A stretch of DNA of 64,000 nt, taken from contig NC_051093.1 in assembly GCF_901709675.1 (NCBI RefSeq), positions 7,307,553-7,371,552 of the forward strand. The letters run 5' to 3'. Below are positions 58,948-64,000 of the stretch, piece by piece. Position 1 is the stretch's first letter. Every line of letters starts with the position of its first letter. The notes beneath the pieces are model-generated. The model saw only the letters and a list, made by a program, of their open reading frames with translations, ran no database searches and had not been told where the DNA came from. Both the position numbers and the translations under genes were made by a program. The DNA comes from Syngnathus acus (taxonomy: Eukaryota; Chordata; Actinopteri; Syngnathiformes; Syngnathidae).

Positions 58948-61549
58948 GACAAAAGAGGAGGAGAAGGGGAACAGAAAGATAGAATGTGGGAAGATGGCTG
59001 AGTGACAGATCAATTTTTAGTTCATAGTTGAGAATGGTGTTGTCAGGACCCCCATTAAAGGACGTGAGGGGGGGAGACAGGATGAAGAAGTGAGTACAAG
59101 TGAGAAAAAGAATCTTAGGGAGAACAACAAAAGGGCAAGTGCGTGGAAAAGGGGTAAGAAATAAAAAGAGGAAGAATACAAATGAGAATATACAGTCAGC
59201 CTCGGAATCATCAATCATAAAATCAATTTCGCCCAAAATCACATTAGCTCACAAAGTAAACGAGCGCATCGAGCTCAAGTCAACCGTATTGCGTATGAAG
59301 AAGTCCTCAATCAAATTCTGTCAGGTACATATTGTAGCAATATTCCAATCTAAAAAAAAAAAAAAAAAGTATTTTGAGAGATAATATACATCATGAATAG
59401 AAAAGAATACATTGTTTTGAATAATTACACTACGCTAGTTAGCGTTTTGTTTTTTCCAGTCATTAATAGTCACACTTGTCATTCATATGAGTTGAATTAA
59501 TTGAATTAATTAATTAGAGTTTGTTTCTCTTGTGTAAAATCTCATCTGGGTTTGTGTAATCCGAGGACAGAATATGAAGGTTCTCGCCCCCATGACGCCC
59601 CCACGATAGACAGTACCAGCAACTGCCAGAATGTGGGCATGTGACGGCAAAGGGCGATAACAACAACCAGTGTTATTGGTATAATTACCTCCGTTTATTT
59701 ATTATGCATGACATCAGCTCGAAAGTGCTGACGAGGCAAGTGAGAGCGGGGGAATAGCTTTGAGGCATTACAGATAAGTGAAGGCAAAAGCATCTGGGGA
59801 AAAAAAGATGTAAGCATATTGTGCTTCAGTATCGCAGCCTGTCTACTTCGGAAAAAAAAAAAAGAGCAATGACTCACGACAAATATGTATCATGAGGGTT
59901 TTGTGGTTTTGCATGTGAAGGTCTCAGCTAGTGGTGACAGACGTTTGTATCTTTTCCGTCTTAGCTGTGGCTTACATGTTAAATGGGCTGTTTTTCATCT
60001 TTATAATTCATTCCCGCATGCATTATTTTATGTTATGTAAGAATGAAGGAATGAAAGAATATATGAATGAAATTTGAGGACATTAATCATGTAAAGTGAA
60101 CTTGATGATTTATCATATTGGACGTCATTAGATTGTTTCCTGTTCACACATAACAGAAGCAGGGTGTTTTTCATTGTGTTCCTTTTTTTTGTGAACTAGG
60201 TGAACCAAAATCAAGGCCCATTTAGCAAAATAATATAAACTTTCAAAAGAGAGAGAGAAAAAAAGAAAACAAGAAATAATTGAAAATGCACAAAAGATTG
60301 AATTGCCACACTTACCTTCTCATCATTTATATTCCAAATTGCTCTTTCAGTGTGATCCTTTTTTTAGTAATAACCATCTTTAGATCAGATATAATCCACT
60401 GACGTCAATTCAGTACTTTCCCGCTCTGTGGGTGAGATGGACCTGATGCATTTCAGTGGTGAGAGCAGACTCCTATGACCCTCCTCTCCGATGGGCCGGC
60501 TGGCCCTCCTCCGACTCACTTGATGTCAGCTACTCTGTGTTAAACGTCAGATTGTGTAATTATTGTTTATTTATCGTTCGCAATTTGAATCGGAAATATT
60601 GATGTTAAACAAAAAAATACAATCAATCGTCGGTGGAAACAATGCAGCCAAAAAAATGCGGGGTTTACGTGACAAAATGTATTGAGGGTGGCTGGAAAGA
60701 GATGAAAGACGTCTTGCACAACAGGAAGTGGCTCACATCAATTGCACGTAACTTTGCACATTTGTTTGCATGATGGCTGCAGGCTTTGTTGGCCTCATAA
60801 CTTATTTCTATCACCATAGCCACAGGCTGATGCATCTACTCTGTTCAAGCACAATAAATATAGTCTCATATAGAGTTTTGAAATAGTCCCACATTATCTG
60901 CTGACACTTCCTGCGCAATAACAATGCATTCAGAGAGGTTGCATATTTTTCATGTGATGGAAAGAAGCTTTCACAACCACAACAAAAATGATAGTCTGCG
61001 ATACTTTATTTTCAAGAACCTAATTACTACCATAATAAGCTTAATTGTTCCAGTTCATATTCTAAAATAATGGAGTTGGTATTATTTTTAATTACACATT
61101 AGTGACTGTTCCAATATAGATATAAGAGAATGTGAAGTAACTGTGGCAGAGAAGTACAACATGATTTTGGGTTTTTGTACTTCAATCTCGGAAACTATTT
61201 ACACTACTTGTTATAAATTTTAAGTCTTTGTTAAAGGGATGGCCCTATAAAAATATTTCAATTGGTATTTACATGTACGAGCAGTTTTTGTCACTAATAT
61301 TCATATAAATAAAGTTTCAGGTTAAAAAATAATTAGCCTGTTGCCTTCTAGGTGTTAGCTAACTAGCATTAGCATTATTCTAAAGGAATTGTGCTGCTGT
61401 TACAGAAAGGTAATGTTTTTGAATAGTTTAAATATAAAAAAAAGTGCAGCAAGTTAGACATTGGTGGCCCTGCTGAAATTGCAACAATTATTTTCAAGAT
61501 CATGTTGTGTTTTGTTTCTGTACGTGATTTAGAATGTGATAGCACCAAA
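58948..61549. other. Divergent intergenic region between ankfn1 and the mei1-like gene
   Basis: No coding exon was recognised in 2.6 kb. A full CRE (TGACGTCA, 60400-60407) precedes a GC-richer block at about 60400-60560 that could be an upstream ankfn1 promoter or exon. Poly-A tracts occur at 59352-59367 and 59850-59861. The rest is AT-rich. Confidence 0.35.
60400..60407. promoter_or_regulatory. cAMP response element motif
   Basis: The full palindrome TGACGTCA sits at the edge of a GC-richer block, between two divergent genes. A functional link is inference. Confidence 0.3.
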
Positions 61550-63344
61550 ATGGCAAGCAAGGAGATAATATATGACAAGATTCACTTCAGGCATGACCCA
61601 AGATGGAGTGGGCGCCTGGGGCCTGCAGATGGAGGGGGGCTGCTTCTCTGCATGGCTTGCGTGATTGAAATGCTGGAAAGTGATGAGATTTCCGTGAGTA
61701 ATATTACATTTTGTTGTTTTTGAAAAATAGCATTGTGACAAGATTCAGCAACAATCTGTTGAAATGCTATAAACTTCAATAAAACTCACCATAAATTTTG
61801 AAAAGAAATGTTCCTCTCCTGTTTATGAAACAAATCTTTTTCTGACTATTTGTATCGGTAATAATTCATCCCAACCGCTTTGTGATATTTGACTTCTCCA
61901 TTCCTTGCTCTGTTTTTCCACAGTCGGTCAGAAAGGCTTATGCTTTGTCCGCTGTCAGTGGGTTGTTGAAGTGTTCTCCTGGGGCTCTGAGACAATTGCT
62001 CCAGCAAGACCACCAAGTCTCCATACATTTTATTGACTCTCTACTGGGTAAGCAATATCACTGCGCAGAGGTTAAATCAAACCTAGCATCATTGTTCTAT
62101 CCACAGGGATGCTTCACTCTATGGTGGACTCAGCCACTCTGGAAAAAGTGGATCAAGGTAAAGACCAAACATGATCAAACTTTTTTACATAGCTGTTTAA
62201 TTGGTGTTAAGTTTTCTTCATCATTATCATTGTCTCAATCAGCTTTTATTAGTATGTTAGAGTACCGTAATTCCCAGACTATAAGGCGCACCTAAAAACC
62301 TAAAATTCTCTCAAAAGCCGACAGCGCGCCTTATAGTCCGGTGCGCCTTATATATGGACCAAATTCCTAAATTTAAACTGGCCCGAAGCATTGTGTCTTG
62401 AAATCAATCATAAGTGGCCCGCTGAAGACTATGAATCATGAATCAAAAAGACTGTGGATCATTAGTTTGTGATTATAAAGTAATTTGTTGCGTCTGAAGT
62501 TGAAATAAAAAAGATAAAATGGAGAATGATTTGATTTGGATTAAAAATCTGACATGATGCAGCAATGGTGCGCCTTATAGTCCGGTGCGCCTTATATAAG
62601 GACAAAGTTTTAAAATGGGCCATTCATTGAAGGTGCGCCGTATAGTCCGGAAAATACGGTAGTAATTGTAAAGTCAGTATACCGTAATGACACATCGTGG
62701 AAAATAAGGGACACATTATTTACGTAAATGACTTGCTATGCTAGCATAAGTGATTGTGTGTACATCTTGTTCAGTTCTAGTTCTGTTGCTAGTGGAGCTG
62801 CAGAGTGAGCTGCCGCTACATTACATTTTAGATCAAATAAACAAACAGGTAAGAAAGCCACGTTTGGATTTAGAGTGGGTCAAATCTCCTTATGTACACA
62901 TGCCACTTTTGCAACCAACTCGCACAATTGTTTAGTAAACACAACTCATGCATGTCTCCCCGTTCTGTGTAACCTTTTGGGGGAGGGAAGAATTATAGCT
63001 GACACTACTGGTGGAAAAGTTGATGACAGAAATACAAAACTTATCTCATCAGAAATTTGCGTGATTAGAAACAGACAGAATGCAGGTTCCTGGAAAATGA
63101 GGCAGTATTATTTTCTGATGACACACCGATAATAAGTCGTTCAAAACTTGGTATTGATTTGAATACTCAGACCATGTCTATCTTTATATCGATTTCCTGC
63201 CGTGTTATGTGGTTTTATGGTTTCTATTGCCGCTCTAGGTGATCGACCAACTGAACGTGAAGAGCTTCTTGCCAGTGTTCAACTTCTTAGGGAGCTTAAT
63301 AGAAACGCTTCCCAGTGTGGCCCTCATCCTGGTGACTCAATATG
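61550..63344 (+). CDS. 5' part of an ARM/HEAT-like protein gene, possibly mei1 (3' partial)
   Basis: Five exons, 61550-61693, 61924-62047, 62107-62157, 62775-62848 and 63239-63344, join in phase to 166 residues and then continue past the window or in unrecognised sequence. The start has a good Kozak context (CAAAATGG), but the frame is open upstream through a possible acceptor at 61532, so an earlier exon is possible. The protein is Leu-rich and helical with armadillo-like character: CMACVIEMLESDE, SVRKAYALSAVSGLLK, LVLLLVELQSELPLHYILDQ and FLPVFNFLGSLIETLPSV. I do not recognise it with certainty. MEI1, a meiotic double-strand-break protein encoded on human 22q13.2, is a guess from location and helical-repeat style. 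Confidence 0.6.
62263..62661. mobile_element. Mariner-like MITE with 30-bp terminal inverted repeats
   Basis: The left end (62263-62292) begins TACCGTAATTCCCAGACTAT and the right end (62632-62661) is its inverted near-copy, finishing GGAAAATACGGTA. TA at both outer ends fits a TA target-site duplication. Inside are two direct copies of a GCGCCTTATAGTCCGGTGCG motif (about 62327 and 62570). This CCGGACTATAAGGCGCACC element is widespread in fish genomes. It sits in intron 3 of the mei1-like gene and has no coding capacity. Confidence 0.85.
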
Positions 63345-64000
63345 GTGAGCTTGCTAACATAAGATCAAAAAAGACAAATATTTGACTTCTTACCTTCTTT
63401 CTGTGCAATGTTTTCACCCTGATGGAGCATCTTGGCGGGTTTTACAAGCTTCACTTGGAAGCAAATAGTAGCGAGGCGCCCGATGCTGATGCGAGATGCG
63501 GGCTACCCTTATTGACTCCTTGTCTCTCTGTGGCCTGTCACTCAACACATCTCAGTGGGGTTGTTATCACTAACGACAACAACCCCGCACTGACAACATG
63601 AACACAGAAGAAGTCACACTATCACTCCTGCCGTCCGCCTTTCCAATTCATATCTTACTCTGATTTGTAAACACAGTTCAAATCATTTAATACAGAGCAA
63701 GCGGGAAGGTCATTCCAAAAAATGAATGCCTCCAAACCGGTTTTGGAATTATAGTATCTCTTGGCAAACAGCAGCACAACCTTTGGCACCTCTGTCTATT
63801 TTCTCCTAATGTTCTTTGAGCTTCCAACTCTTCCCTCTGAATCTCATTTTGGCTGCCGCATATTGGTTGGTTTAATCAAACATGTCCGGAAGCCCTCGCC
63901 TGGCTCTCGATCTGCTTCGCAGAGCAGCCTGGCTTTCGCTCGACTCGCCTACTTAGTCGACGCTTCCCTCGGTCGAGTTTCTCCTCCAATTTTCCGCTGC
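63345..64000 (+). other. Intron of the mei1-like gene or downstream sequence
   Basis: No further exon in phase 1 is recognised in the last 650 bp. The terminal 150 bp are GC-richer. Confidence 0.35.

Overview
This is a teleost fish nuclear genome window. The evidence is vertebrate intron-exon genes with GT-AG junctions, short introns (many 70-600 bp), AT-rich intergenic DNA, fish-type repeats, and proteins that match vertebrate families almost end to end. Most genes fall in one human synteny block, 22q13.1: TMEM184B, DDX17, GGA1, MICALL1, POLR2F, SOX10, KCNJ4 and KDELR3. I cannot name the species.

Layout: 1-1.3 kb is the 3' end of an upstream + strand gene (csnk1e by synteny only). 1.4-7.1 kb is tmem184b (+). 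7.3-12.7 kb is ddx17 (+); one long intron holds a candidate poison exon and a GC-rich structured island. 13.7-14.6 kb is lect2 (+). 14.8-16.2 kb is a small unrecognised + gene whose frame is broken. 16.7-22.3 kb is gga1 (-), head-to-head with micall1 (+, 23.3-27.2 kb). 28.1-29.6 kb is polr2f (+), tail-to-tail with sox10 (-, 31.6-36.8 kb including a proposed noncoding first exon). 36.8-40.9 kb is gene-poor. 40.9-42.9 kb is kcnj4 (-). 46.8-48.6 kb is kdelr3 (+). 49.3-50.8 kb is a GIMAP/AIG1-type GTPase (-). 51.5-58.9 kb is an ankfn1-like gene (-). 61.5 kb onward is the start of an ARM/HEAT-like gene (+; mei1 is a tentative guess) that runs off the window.

This is not an operon or a single pathway. 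It is a conserved linkage group with RNA-processing (ddx17, polr2f), membrane-trafficking (gga1, micall1, kdelr3), neural (sox10, kcnj4) and immune (lect2, gimap) genes. Local rewiring can be seen: lect2, the gimap gene and the ankfn1-like gene are not neighbours of this block in human. Exon boundaries were worked out by eye from splice consensus, phase continuity and family alignment from memory; no database search was run.
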